This document shows positions 25,532 to 35,500 of a stretch of 47,981 bases of DNA, piece after piece (position 1 is the stretch's first letter; each line of letters opens with the position of its first letter). The notes under the pieces are model-generated. The model was not told the DNA's origin. It ran no database searches and saw nothing but the letters and a program-made list of their open reading frames with translations. The position numbers were made by a program, and so were the translations under genes. Source of the DNA: Verrucomicrobiota bacterium (GTDB taxonomy: Bacteria > Verrucomicrobiota > Verrucomicrobiia > Limisphaerales > UBA1096); NCBI GenBank assembly GCA_030749225.1, contig JASMKO010000007.1:1-47981 (forward strand). The letters are read 5' to 3'.

Positions 25532-26845
25532 ATGCGCCATTTTTTTTCCATCATCACCGGCTTGGCCTTGGCCACTTCGCTTGGCCAAGCGAACGATTTT
25601 CACACGCACACCTGGGCCAAGCGCCATGTCACCCCACACTTCTGGGCCGAGGGCGGTGCGGCGGGGGATTTCAATCGCGACGGTCACGCCGATCTCGTCG
25701 TTGGGCCGTATTGGTATGCCGGGCCGGATTACAAGCAGCGCTACGAGTTTTATCCCGCTACCGAGTCGTTCAAGATGAAGGGTGCCGACGGTAAGGAGAC
25801 GACCGTGCCTGGTTTCGCCGGCGCGATCAGTGGGCGAAACGCCTATTCGCGCAACTTTTTGACCTTCGTTCACGATATCAACGGGGATGAGTGGGATGAC
25901 GTTCTGGTGCTCGGCTTTCCCGGTGCGGAGTCGACCTGGCACGAGAATCCGAAAGGCAAACCGGGCCATTGGAAAAAGCACATAGCGTTGGCCGTCACCG
26001 ACAACGAGTCGCCGCACTTTACCGATATCACCGGTGACGGACAGCCGGAGATCGTTTGCAACTCGGAGGGCTACTTCATCTACGCTGAACCCAACCGGCA
26101 TCGCCCGGATCTGCGGTGGACGGTTCACCGCGTCACGCCGAAAGGTAGTTGGCAGCGTTTCACGCACGGCATGGGCGTGGGTGATGTCAATGGGGACAGC
26201 CGCCGTGACATCATTGAGAAAAACGGCTGGTGGGAGCAGCCGGTGTCGCTCGAGGGCGACCCGGAGTGGGCGTTTCACGCGTTCCCGTTTTCACCCGGAG
26301 GCGGTGCACAAATGTACGCCTATGACGTGGATGGCGACGGTGACAACGACGTGATCACCTCGCTCGCCGCGCACGGCTACGGTCTCTGCTGGTACGAGAA
26401 CCAACCGAAAGACGGCGGCATCACCTTTGTCGCGCACACGTTCATGAACGCCAAGCCGGCGGAAAACCGCTATGGCGTGAAGTTCAGCCAATTACACGCG
26501 ATCGACTTGATGGACATGAACCGGGACGGCCTGCTCGATATCGTGACTGGTAAACGGTTCTGGGCGCATGGGCCGCAGGGCGACGCCGAGCCCAACGCCC
26601 CAGCCGTGCTGTATTGGTTTGAGCTGCGCCGCACGAAAAAGCGCGGCGTCGACTGGGTGCCGCATCTCGTTGACGCCGACTCCGGCATCGGTACGCAGGT
26701 GATGGCGACCGACATGAATGCCGACGGCTGGCCGGACATCGTCGTCGGCAACAAGAAGGGAGCGTTTGTTCACATCCAGTCGACAAAAAAAGTAAGTCGC
26801 AGAGAGTGGCGCCAAGCCCAGCCCAAGCCGCACAAAGCCAATTGA
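25532..26845 (+). CDS. Secreted FG-GAP / VCBS repeat protein
   Basis: A 437-residue exported protein with at least five FG-GAP-type blades, each holding an Asp-rich Ca2+-like loop: AAGDFNRDGHADLVVG, then VHDINGDEWDDVLVLG, GVGDVNGDSRRDII, the blade YDVDGDGDNDVITSL and DMNADGWPDIVVGNK. These build beta-propellers that bind carbohydrates or proteins. The N-terminal signal peptide ends near Leu-Gly-Gln-Ala, and that cleavage region is encoded by an exact palindrome at 25580. The last 30 residues are basic and polar. Proteins of this type are abundant in marine Planctomycetota and Verrucomicrobiota. Start ATG 25532. Substrate unknown. Confidence 0.88.
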   Translation: MRHFFSIITGLALATSLGQANDFHTHTWAKRHVTPHFWAEGGAAGDFNRDGHADLVVGPYWYAGPDYKQRYEFYPATESFKMKGADGKETTVPGFAGAISGRNAYSRNFLTFVHDINGDEWDDVLVLGFPGAESTWHENPKGKPGHWKKHIALAVTDNESPHFTDITGDGQPEIVCNSEGYFIYAEPNRHRPDLRWTVHRVTPKGSWQRFTHGMGVGDVNGDSRRDIIEKNGWWEQPVSLEGDPEWAFHAFPFSPGGGAQMYAYDVDGDGDNDVITSLAAHGYGLCWYENQPKDGGITFVAHTFMNAKPAENRYGVKFSQLHAIDLMDMNRDGLLDIVTGKRFWAHGPQGDAEPNAPAVLYWFELRRTKKRGVDWVPHLVDADSGIGTQVMATDMNADGWPDIVVGNKKGAFVHIQSTKKVSRREWRQAQPKPHKAN

Positions 26846-26879
26846 CAAACATTGCCCACAAGTCAACCTTCCTCCTGCT

Positions 26880-27239
26880 ATGAAAGTAAACTGGTTTGCC
26901 TTACTGACACTCGCGATTGGCCTTTGTGGTTGCGGAAGCTCGACGGACAAAGCGAAGGGCGAAAAGCCCGATAAAGAGGAGTCTTCCTCTTCCGGCAACC
27001 CGCTGACCGCGCCGGTGGATTACATCGGTGCTGTGGGGAAGGCCAAGAAATCGTCCGAAAAAAGGGTTAACTTGGCTAACATCCAAAACGCCATCAAACA
27101 ATTCAAGGCCGTGGAGGGTCGCAATCCCAAGACCCTCAATGAACTGGTCACCGAAGGCTACTTTCCGCGCCCCCCGCGCCCCCCGCGCGGCATGAAGTAC
27201 ACCTACAACCCCAAGACTGGCCAAGTTGGTGTCCGCTGA
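26880..27239 (+). CDS. Small lipoprotein with pseudopilin-like C-terminal half
   Basis: A 119-residue protein. A hydrophobic N-terminus ends in a lipobox (LAIGLCGCGSS) with the modified Cys at about residue 18, so it should be a lipoprotein processed by Lsp and then Lnt. Residues 20-60 are Lys/Ser-rich and flexible. The C-terminal half (ANIQNAIKQFKAVEGRNPKT, then LNELVTEGYFPR, ending KYTYNPKTGQVGV) resembles the beta-sheet portion of type II secretion pseudopilins and related small secreted proteins. Function unknown. It starts 34 bases after the FG-GAP gene and is followed by the acnA leader. Confidence 0.72.
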   Translation: MKVNWFALLTLAIGLCGCGSSTDKAKGEKPDKEESSSSGNPLTAPVDYIGAVGKAKKSSEKRVNLANIQNAIKQFKAVEGRNPKTLNELVTEGYFPRPPRPPRGMKYTYNPKTGQVGVR

Positions 27240-27259
27240 CGGGTCGCTTGGCCGAGACG

Positions 27260-27288
27260 TTGACATTAGGTCTTGGGGGATTCATTTT
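27260..27288 (+). promoter_or_regulatory. Possible acnA promoter
   Basis: A perfect TTGACA (27260-27265) is followed 17 bases later by CATTTT (27283-27288), a poor -10. If used, transcription would begin near 27295, almost at the hairpin before acnA. The -35 match is good, the -10 match weak. Confidence 0.35.
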
Positions 27289-27297
27289 CCTGTGACA

Positions 27298-27324
27298 ACG
27301 CGACCTTCGTCGCGTGGTTTTTTT
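27298..27324 (+). terminator. Intrinsic-terminator-like hairpin immediately before acnA
   Basis: ACGCGAC (27298-27304), a CTTC loop and GTCGCGT (27309-27315) are followed by GG and seven T (27318-27324). This is a textbook Rho-independent terminator shape. It stops two bases before the acnA ATG at 27327. It either ends the lipoprotein transcript or acts on acnA mRNA itself. Confidence 0.75.
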
Positions 27325-27326
27325 CG

Positions 27327-30035
27327 ATGAGTCACAACACATTCAATTCATTGCAGTCGTTTGACCCTGGCAATGGTCAACAGGGCAAATTTTATTCGCT
27401 GCCGGCGCTGGCCGAGGCCGGTCTGGGGGATGTCTCGCGACTGCCTGTCTGCATTCGGTTGGTGTTGGAGTCGGTGCTTCGGCACTGCGATGGACAAAAG
27501 GTGACGGAGGAAAACATCCGTCAGCTCGCGGGCTGGCAGGCCAAGTCCCCACGTACGGAGGAGATCCCGTTCACCGTCGCCCGTATTGTGCTGCAGGATT
27601 TCACCGGAGTGCCGTTGCTGGTCGATTTGGCTGCGATGCGCTCGGCGGCGGCGCGGCTCGGCAAGGAGCCAAAGATCATCGAGCCGCTGGTGCCGGTGGA
27701 TTTGGTGGTGGACCATTCGGTGCAGGTCGACTTCGCCGGCTCGGCGGATGCGATGGACAAAAACCTCGAGATGGAGTTCACGCGCAACAGTGAGCGGTAC
27801 CAGTTTCTGAAGTGGGGTATGCAGGCGTTTGACACGTTCAAGGTTGTGCCGCCGGGCATCGGCATCGTGCATCAGGTTAACCTCGAGTATCTCGCGCGTG
27901 GCGTGCTGAGCAACGCGGATGGGATTTATTACCCGGACACGCTTGTCGGTACCGACTCGCACACGACGATGATCAACGGCTTGGGCATCGTCGGTTGGGG
28001 CGTCGGCGGCATCGAGGCCGAGGCTGGGATGCTCGGCCAGCCGGTGTATTTCTTGACGCCAGACGTGGTCGGTGTGCGGCTCGACGGCACGCTGCGCGAA
28101 GGCGTCACCGCGACCGATCTGGCATTGACCGTGACCGAGATGCTGCGCGAGGCCAAGGTGGTCGGGAAGTTTGTGGAGTTTTACGGCGATGGCGCGAGTC
28201 AGTTGCCGCTGACCGACCGCGCCACCATCGCCAACATGGCACCAGAGTACGGCGCGACGATGGGTTTTTTTCCAATCGACGACGAGACGGTGAGTTACCT
28301 TCAGCTCACTGGGCGCGCCGCGGAACATTGCGCGGCCTACGAGAATTATCACCGTGTACAGGGGCTGTTCGGCATCCCGGCCGAGGGTGAGATCGATTAC
28401 TCGGTGGACCTCACGTTGGACTTGGGCTCCATCCAGCCCAGCGTGGCCGGGCCGCGGAGGCCGCAGGATCGCATCGAGGTTCCAAGCCTTGGCGGGCAGT
28501 TTGAGGCGCTCTTTTCCAAGTCAGTCGCCGTTGGGGGCTTCGGGCGCAACGGCGGCGACTTGGCCAACGTCTCTGCCGATGTACCGGTGAACGGTAACGA
28601 TACCGAGCCGCTTGGCCATGGCGACGTGGTCATAGCCGCGATTACCAGTTGCACGAACACCTCCAATCCAAGCGTGATGCTGGCTGCCGGGCTCTTGGCG
28701 AAGCGCGCGGTCGAGCGTGGTCTTAAGTTGGCGCCGTTAGTGAAAGCGTCGCTCGCGCCGGGCTCGCGCGTGGTGAGTGATTACCTCGACAAGACCGGGC
28801 TGCAACCGTACCTCGACCAGCTTGGCTTCAATCTCGTCGGCTATGGTTGCACGACCTGCATCGGCAACTCCGGCCCGCTTAACGGCGAGGTCGAGAAGGC
28901 GATCCTTGACAATAACCTCGTTGTCGCCTCGGTGCTCTCAGGCAACCGCAACTTCGAGGCGCGTGTGCACCAGAATGTGCGAGGCAATTTCCTCATGTCA
29001 CCGCCGCTTGTCGTGGCGTTCGCGCTGGCTGGGAGGGTGAACATCGACCTGACCAATGAGCCGCTTGGTCAAGCGGAGGACGGTTCGGACGTATTCCTGC
29101 GCGATCTCTGGCCAAGCCTCCGCGAGGTGCGCGACCTCATGCAAAGCGCGCTCAAGCCGGCCGTGTTCCGCGAACTGTACAGCAACTTCACCGAACAAAA
29201 CCCGAAGTGGAACGAGATCCCGTCCAGTACCGGCCATGCCTACGAGTGGGAGGAGGCGAGCACGTACATTCAAGAGCCGCCGTTCTTCGACGGTTTCGGG
29301 ATGGAAGCCGGGGCGATCACAGAAATCGTCGGCGCGCGGCCGCTGGGGGTGTTCGGCGACTCGGTGACGACTGACCACATTTCGCCGGCCGGCGCGATCA
29401 AGCCCGATTCGCCGGCGGGTCGGTACCTTTTGGAGAACGGGGTTGAACAGGCAAGTTTCAACAGCTACGGCTCGCGTCGGGGCAACGACCGGGTGATGAC
29501 GCGCGGCACGTTCGCTAACGTGCGGATCAAGAACCTGATGGCACCCGGCACCGAGGGCGGCGTGACGAGGCATCAGCCCAGCGGCGAGGAAATGGATATT
29601 TACGATGCCGCCGCCAAGTACCGCGATGAAGGCACGCCCCTCGTTGTTGTTGGCGGCAAGGAGTATGGCACCGGCAGTTCGCGAGATTGGGCGGCCAAGG
29701 GCACGCGCCTGCTTGGGGTCCGCGCAGTGCTGTGCGAGAGCTTCGAGCGTATTCACCGATCGAACCTGATCGGCATGGGCGTATTGCCACTGCAATTCGA
29801 CGACGGAACAGGCGTCGGCAGCTTGAACCTCGACGGCTCGGAGACCTACGATGTTCTTGGTTTAGGCGACGAGTTGAGGGCGCAGCAGGAATTGACCGTG
29901 CGAATCACCCACGCCGACGGTGCCACAGAAGAGGTGCCGGTGCGTTGCCGGATCGATACCGACATTGAGATTGAGTATTATCGACACGGCGGCATTCTGT
30001 CGTACGTGCTGCGGCAACTGGTGGCCAACGATTGA
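27327..30035 (+). CDS. acnA: Aconitate hydratase
   Basis: A 902-residue TCA-cycle enzyme that isomerises citrate to isocitrate through cis-aconitate; AcnA/IRP1-type by length and sequence. The [4Fe-4S] cysteines are in [12 protein letters not shown] and [12 protein letters not shown]. Other active-site segments are [19 protein letters not shown] and [19 protein letters not shown]. The start (Met-Ser-His-Asn-Thr) at 27327 gives about 23 residues before the KFYSLPAL core, as in other AcnA proteins. There is no Shine-Dalgarno sequence; a terminator-like hairpin with T7 lies directly before the start codon. A variant palindrome at about 29062 is read Pro-Leu-Gly-Gln-Ala. Confidence 0.95.
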   Translation: MSHNTFNSLQSFDPGNGQQGKFYSLPALAEAGLGDVSRLPVCIRLVLESVLRHCDGQKVTEENIRQLAGWQAKSPRTEEIPFTVARIVLQDFTGVPLLVDLAAMRSAAARLGKEPKIIEPLVPVDLVVDHSVQVDFAGSADAMDKNLEMEFTRNSERYQFLKWGMQAFDTFKVVPPGIGIVHQVNLEYLARGVLSNADGIYYPDTLVGTDSHTTMINGLGIVGWGVGGIEAEAGMLGQPVYFLTPDVVGVRLDGTLREGVTATDLALTVTEMLREAKVVGKFVEFYGDGASQLPLTDRATIANMAPEYGATMGFFPIDDETVSYLQLTGRAAEHCAAYENYHRVQGLFGIPAEGEIDYSVDLTLDLGSIQPSVAGPRRPQDRIEVPSLGGQFEALFSKSVAVGGFGRNGGDLANVSADVPVNGNDTEPLGHGDVVIAAITSCTNTSNPSVMLAAGLLAKRAVERGLKLAPLVKASLAPGSRVVSDYLDKTGLQPYLDQLGFNLVGYGCTTCIGNSGPLNGEVEKAILDNNLVVASVLSGNRNFEARVHQNVRGNFLMSPPLVVAFALAGRVNIDLTNEPLGQAEDGSDVFLRDLWPSLREVRDLMQSALKPAVFRELYSNFTEQNPKWNEIPSSTGHAYEWEEASTYIQEPPFFDGFGMEAGAITEIVGARPLGVFGDSVTTDHISPAGAIKPDSPAGRYLLENGVEQASFNSYGSRRGNDRVMTRGTFANVRIKNLMAPGTEGGVTRHQPSGEEMDIYDAAAKYRDEGTPLVVVGGKEYGTGSSRDWAAKGTRLLGVRAVLCESFERIHRSNLIGMGVLPLQFDDGTGVGSLNLDGSETYDVLGLGDELRAQQELTVRITHADGATEEVPVRCRIDTDIEIEYYRHGGILSYVLRQLVAND

Positions 30036-30053
30036 TGAAAAGACCGGTTTTCA
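30036..30053. other. Inverted repeat just after acnA
   Basis: TGAAAAGACCGGTTTTCA (30036-30053) is a perfect palindrome-like inverted repeat directly after the acnA stop. It could be a weak transcript end or an operator for the next gene; a T tract is lacking. Confidence 0.35.
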
Positions 30054-30104
30054 AGGATTTGACTTGCCTTTTGTGGCTGCAAGCTATTCATTCCCCGCCG
30101 ATTT

Positions 30105-30737
30105 ATGAGTGAGTCGAGCGAACCAGATATCCTGTTTGAAGGTGCTGAGTGGTTTGATCAGAATAAAGGCAAACTGCTTAACGGAGCGCTGATCATCATC
30201 GTGGCAGTGGTCGGCTGGCAGTTGATCAGCAAAAACCTGTCAGAATCGAAGGCCACCTCCGAGTCAGCGCTGTTTGATATCCAGACAGTTGGCGAGACCA
30301 ACTTGTCCGAGGTGGCCAAAGCCTACAATCGAGTTAGCGTGGAGCAGGCTGGGAAACCGGTCGCTGAGCGGGCGTTGATATTGAGTGCCAAAACTTGGCT
30401 TGAAGTTTCGGACTACGACAAGGCTCAGGTTGCTTTTAAAAACTACATTGACAATTACGCGGACGGGCATTGGGCGGTTGAAGCCCTGCTTGGCCAAGCA
30501 ATCTGTAAGGAGGCCAAGGGCGATGTCGCAGGCGCGATCAGCACCTACCAAAGCCTGACTAACGACGCCGACACAGCCATCAAAAGCCGTGCGACCGCAC
30601 TACTAGAGGCGGCGAAAGTTCAACTCGAGCCACTCGCGGCAAAACCGATACCTGCACCGGTTGTCCAGCCCGAGACACCCAAGCCGGGACCTTCGACCTC
30701 ACCGCCAGCACCTGTTGTTACCCCGGACAACAAGTAA
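30105..30737 (+). CDS. YfgM-like membrane-anchored TPR protein
   Basis: A 210-residue protein with a cytoplasmic N-terminus, one membrane helix at about residues 26-45 (LLNGALIIIVAVVGWQLI) and an extracytoplasmic TPR-like domain (residues 70-180; LEVSDYDKAQVAFKNYI, then WAVEALLGQAICKEAKGD). The end is a Pro/Thr/Lys-rich tail. This layout matches YfgM/Tol-Pal-type periplasmic chaperone-linked proteins. An exact palindrome at 30489 encodes the Leu-Gly-Gln-Ala of the TPR helix. Thirteen bases separate its stop from the GTG of ugd. Its partner in the cell is not identified here. Confidence 0.75.
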   Translation: MSESSEPDILFEGAEWFDQNKGKLLNGALIIIVAVVGWQLISKNLSESKATSESALFDIQTVGETNLSEVAKAYNRVSVEQAGKPVAERALILSAKTWLEVSDYDKAQVAFKNYIDNYADGHWAVEALLGQAICKEAKGDVAGAISTYQSLTNDADTAIKSRATALLEAAKVQLEPLAAKPIPAPVVQPETPKPGPSTSPPAPVVTPDNK

Positions 30738-30750
30738 CTCCCTCAGATCC

Positions 30751-32046
30751 GTGAACATCGCAATCATCGGAACTGGCTACGTTGGCTTGGTGACAGGAAC
30801 GTGTTTTGCCGAGGTTGGCCACAATGTCATCTGCGTCGATTGCGACGAGGCCAAGGTCAGGCTATTGCAGGGGGGCGGTATCCCCATTTTTGAGCCGGGT
30901 CTCGAGGAGATGGTCAAAAAGAACGTGGGCGAGGGGCGACTCAACTTTACGGCCAACACGGCGGAAGGGGTTGAAAAGTCGGATGTCATTTTCATCGCCG
31001 TGCCGACTCCGCCGCTTGAGGACGGATCCGTTGACCTCAGTTTCATCGAGCGGGTGGCCAGGGATATCGCCAACGCGATGAATTCGTACAAGATCGTTGT
31101 GGATAAGAGCACCGTGCCGGTCAAGACCGGCGAAAAAGTCGCCGAGACCATCAAGCGCTACTGCAAGGTCGATTGTGATTTTGATGTTGTCAGCAACCCG
31201 GAATTCCTGCGTGAAGGTTTTGCAGTGGAAGATCTTATGAACCCGGATCGCATCGTGGTTGGCACCAGCACCGATAAGCCGGAAGCGGTGATGCGGGAGA
31301 TTTACGAACCGTTCAATGCGCCGATCATTTTCACCGACATCAACTCGGCGGAGTTGATCAAGCACGCCGCGAACTCCTTTCTTGCGATGAAGATTTCGTA
31401 CATCAACGCCGTGGCAGCAATCTGCGAGGCGTCCGGCGCGAACGTACAGGAGGTGGCCAACGGCATCGGGATGGACGAGCGCATCGGACGGCGTTTTCTC
31501 AATGCGTCGCTTGGCTTCGGCGGGAGTTGTTTTCCTAAGGACTTGAGCGCGTTCATCCGTATCAGTGACGACTTGGGCTACGATTTCGGCCTGTTGAAAG
31601 AGGTGCAGAAAATCAACACCGCGCAAATGGATCGTTTCCTGAAAAAAATCACTGACACGCTCTGGATATTGAAGGATAAGACCATCGGAGTGCTGGGCTT
31701 GGCGTTCAAGCAGAATACGGACGACGTCCGCATGTCGCCGGCGATTGAGGTATGCCAGCGGCTACTGAAGGACGGCGCGTCACTGCGTGTGCACGATCCC
31801 AAGGCGATGGAGAAAGCCAAGGAACTGCTGCCGGCGGAGGGAGTTACGTATGTCGATGACATGGACAGTGTGGCGGAGGGATGCGACGCTCTGGTGGTGG
31901 CGACCGAGTGGCCAGAGTTCAAGGAACTGGACTTGGCCAAGGTGAGGGATGGCATGACAGCGCCGCTGTTGTTTGACGGCCGCAATCTGTTTGACCCGGC
32001 GGAAATGGAACAGCTTGGTTTCACCTACAAGTGCATTGGTCGGTAA
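30751..32046 (+). CDS. ugd: UDP-glucose 6-dehydrogenase
   Basis: A 431-residue NAD-dependent enzyme that oxidises UDP-glucose to UDP-glucuronate for polysaccharide and envelope synthesis. Motifs are NIAIIGTGYVGLVTGTCFAE (Rossmann fold), VPTPPLEDGSVD, STVPVKTGEKV, the catalytic Cys in GFGGSCFPKDLSAF and the C-terminal LGLAFKQNTDDVR. The start is a GTG at 30751; the longer frame from 30661 lies within the previous gene and is not family-like. A palindrome at 31932 is read Leu-Ala-Lys. The start of the MutT gene lies inside its end (11 bases). Confidence 0.94.
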   Translation: MNIAIIGTGYVGLVTGTCFAEVGHNVICVDCDEAKVRLLQGGGIPIFEPGLEEMVKKNVGEGRLNFTANTAEGVEKSDVIFIAVPTPPLEDGSVDLSFIERVARDIANAMNSYKIVVDKSTVPVKTGEKVAETIKRYCKVDCDFDVVSNPEFLREGFAVEDLMNPDRIVVGTSTDKPEAVMREIYEPFNAPIIFTDINSAELIKHAANSFLAMKISYINAVAAICEASGANVQEVANGIGMDERIGRRFLNASLGFGGSCFPKDLSAFIRISDDLGYDFGLLKEVQKINTAQMDRFLKKITDTLWILKDKTIGVLGLAFKQNTDDVRMSPAIEVCQRLLKDGASLRVHDPKAMEKAKELLPAEGVTYVDDMDSVAEGCDALVVATEWPEFKELDLAKVRDGMTAPLLFDGRNLFDPAEMEQLGFTYKCIGR

Positions 32047-32443
32047 GCCCATCGATGTCGCCGCCGGGCTGGTTTTTCACCAAAAGAAACTTCTGATCAC
32101 TCGGCGCCCGGTCGGTGTTCACCTGGCCGGCTTGTGGGAATTTCCCGGCGGCAAGCGCGAGCCAAGCGAGACATTCGAGGAATGTCTCTCTCGCGAGCTC
32201 CACGAGGAGTTGGGCATCGACGTCGCGATTGGCCAACTGTTTGACGAGATTACCCATGATTACCCCGAGCGAACGGTTCGCCTGAGATTCTTCCTGTGCC
32301 GCTTAGCTAATGGCCAGCCGCGGGCCATCGGTTGCGCCGCCTTCGAGTGGGTCACGAGAGATGGCTTGGTTGAGCACAAATTCCCCCCAGCGGACGAACG
32401 CCTGCTCCGTCACTTGGTTGACACCGGCCCGCTCTGGCGGTAG
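32036..32443 (+). CDS. MutT-like Nudix hydrolase
   Basis: A 135-residue Nudix protein. The box is GGKREPSETFEECLSREL then HEELGI, with the MutT-specific WEFPGGK before it. MutT enzymes remove 8-oxo-dGTP from the nucleotide pool and prevent G:C to T:A changes, so it may pair with the nearby uvrB in genome protection. The start is uncertain: a TTG at 32036 overlaps ugd by 11 bases, and no in-frame ATG is available before the fold. There is no signal peptide. Confidence 0.85.
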   Translation: MVGKPIDVAAGLVFHQKKLLITRRPVGVHLAGLWEFPGGKREPSETFEECLSRELHEELGIDVAIGQLFDEITHDYPERTVRLRFFLCRLANGQPRAIGCAAFEWVTRDGLVEHKFPPADERLLRHLVDTGPLWR

Positions 32444-32583
32444 CAATTAAGCCGGTTCAGGCACAATTCCTCAAGAATCGTGCTCTGTTGCCGATAATCA
32501 ACGCAGAGTGGTGCAGCCTTTTTCCTTTTCAGTCCAGACTTTCGGCTTTTTGTGCCTGTATCGCTCGGCCAAGAGTTAAATAT

Positions 32584-35500
32584 ATGGCGGAGTTTCCGGA
32601 CATTTTTGCCTGTGTTTCATGCGAAAAAGCCCTTTTCGTTGATGAAGAGGACCGGGCTTCTGAGCAATTTGCCTGCCCCTTCTGTCACCATGAGCACACG
32701 CCGGGGGACACTCTGAGCCCAGACGAGTCGGAAGAACCTGCAACCGAGGACATTGCTGTTGAAGGCACCGCAGCCAAGGAGTCGTCTGAAGCCAAGCCAG
32801 CGGTCGAGGAACCCGCCGACAAGCCAAGCGAGGCTCCGGACGCGGAGCCGGCAGAGACGCCAAAAGAGGAGGATGTCGAGTTACTTGTGGATGATCCAAG
32901 CGAACCAGAGCCGGAGACGGAAAGTGAGAGCGATTCCGTTGCCCAGGAACCCAAGCTGGAGGGGAATGACGTTGAACTGTTCATCGACGAGTCAATCGAG
33001 TCCGAGTCTGTGGTTGAGGAGGTGGCGGAAAAGAACCTGGTAATGGAGGAAGCCAAGGAGGACATTGTGGTTCCGGACGGTTTGGAATTGCCCGACGTGT
33101 TCGCATGCCTGTCGTGCGACAACGCTCTCTTTCTGGATGAGACCGAGCGCAAGACCGGGGATTTTTCCTGTCCCCATTGCGGACAAAAAAACGTCGCCGA
33201 GAAAACGCGTTTACTGGCAGCAGAGCAACAGGCAACCGTGGAGGAAGTCGTAGGTACGCCAGCGCCCGAGCACAAGTTTGATGAACTGATCGAGTGCCCC
33301 GATTGCGAAAAGGCGATTGAACTGATGCCGGAGGAACGGGACGAGTCATCGGTCAACTGTCCGTATTGCAAGACGGCCATCGCAGCTCCGGAGCCACCTG
33401 TTGAGGAGGAATACTCCGAGGAGCCTGAGCCTGTGGAGTCGTCGGATTTGGAGACAACCCAAGAGGAGGGTATTCACGAATCCGAAATGGAAACGCCCAA
33501 GCCCGGGGCGGAGGAAGAGACAGGCCAACCGGAATCCGGAGCAACCCCCGATTCAGAGGAAGCTCCGTTAACCGTCGATGAACAGGGGGAAACCTCGTCT
33601 GAAGAAATGGCGGACAAGGCGGAAGGGGAAGAGGTGGACGAGGCAGATTTGTTAACGGAGGAGGAGCCCGAGGGTGAGTCCACCAGCGAGGATGAGCCGG
33701 AAGAGGCAGAGCAGGAGGTGGACAGAGACTTATTGGTGAGTTTGATCGAGTCGAGCCGCAATCAATCCCTCATGCCGGAGCGTTTCGCCTGTTCGAAATG
33801 CGAGACAGAGATTGAATTACCAGAGGCAGAACGCCAGATGGGTGTCTGTTTTTGCCCTGAATGCGAAGAGTTGCTCGACTTCAAGACCGCAAACGAAAAC
33901 ACTCCCGAAGAGCCGGATCCTGTTGACAGCGAACAGGTTGAAGAAGGTGAAGGAGCGGCGCCGGAGGAGGCTGAACCAGTCGAAACGGAGGGGGAAGGGT
34001 CAGCCAATGAGGATGACGCGGAGCAGGATCCCGCTACGTCCCAGGAGCAGGCAGCCGCGGAGATGGAGTTTTGGCTCGATGACGTGCTGGCCGCCACGGT
34101 CGATTGCTCCAAGTGCGCCAACAGCCTCAAGCTGGATGATGAGGAGAAGATGTTTGGCATCTACCGGTGCCCCTACTGCAAGGCCGACATCAACCATGCC
34201 AAGGGGGCCGTGGTCGAGTGGCTCATACCGAAGCTCGGCGACGAGGAAGGGGAGGAAGAGCCTGCCGCGAAACGCAAGCCGATCAACCTGAAAGCGTTAC
34301 TGCCGTATGCCGCGGTTTTGGTGTTTGGGGTGGCGTTAAATTACGGCGTCATCGCCGTGACTGGTTACATTCAGGAGAAGAAAGCGCTTAAAGCACAGTG
34401 GGTGTTGCAATTAAAGTCGGATTGGGTTGAGTTGGAGCAACAGACCAAGGTTTTTGATCGCGCCCTGTCGAATGCTTCTAACAAGGCGAGCATCGTGCGA
34501 TTGGAAGAAATGTCCATGGATGAACTGAAGGAGTTCCACGAGCATTTGTTGACTGAAAGGAAAGACGCATACGCCATCTGGTTCGAGGACACGGCGAGGG
34601 ACGATATCACGGCCGATTCGAAGCTTGGGCCGGTTGTGGAACAATTTCGACGGATGTTAGATCGCATCATGCGGCGCGTGCAGCTTGCCAAGATCGATGC
34701 CGACAACCTTAATACAGCAATAGGGATGAGTTCGTTTGAAAGACAACGAGCGGTCAAACTGCTTGAGAAACACATGGCCGCAATCAGGAACCAGATGCAT
34801 GGCTTGAGTGCAGAAGAAGCGGTTGATCAGGCTTTGGTGAGGCCTGAGCTGTTGGCGGACTTGATGAAGTTCAACATGATGGTGGATCAATTCGAGATGC
34901 AATCTATCAGGCAGGCGGTGATTCATCTGAATTCCATGATGCAGTTTGCCAACCTGATTGAGAAGCATTATGATCTGAATCTTCCTCCGGGCAGTCGCGC
35001 TGATGCTGAGGGTCAGGGAGGCGGGCATCCCGCTTCGTCCGACCACGAAGAGGAGCCTGTCACCCACGCGAGTCATGGGGACGAGCATTCCGAGCCCTCG
35101 GACCATGAAGAGGAGCCCGCTGCTCACGCTAGCCATGGGGACGAGCATTCCGAGCTGTCGAACCATGAAGAGGAGCCCGTTGCTCACGCTCATGGGGATG
35201 ATCATGCCGACCACAGCGGGCAAGGGCATTCCAGTCATGCCAAGGTTAAACCGGGAACCCTCTGGAATGCTGAGGTGTTTCACTGGGAAGAGCACCAGAC
35301 GAAGAGGGCGCAAGAGCACCAACCGCAGTGGGATAAAGTCGTTGCAGAGTATGGGGATTTACTGGATTTGTTTTCCGGTTTTCATCAAGAGCTTAAGGCG
35401 TTGCGGGATGGTGCGGGTATTTCGCGGCTAGATCATCCGTTCCTTGATGGCGCGGTATTGCAGTTGAAAGTGGACGAATTCCGGGCATTGGAGGGAGTCG

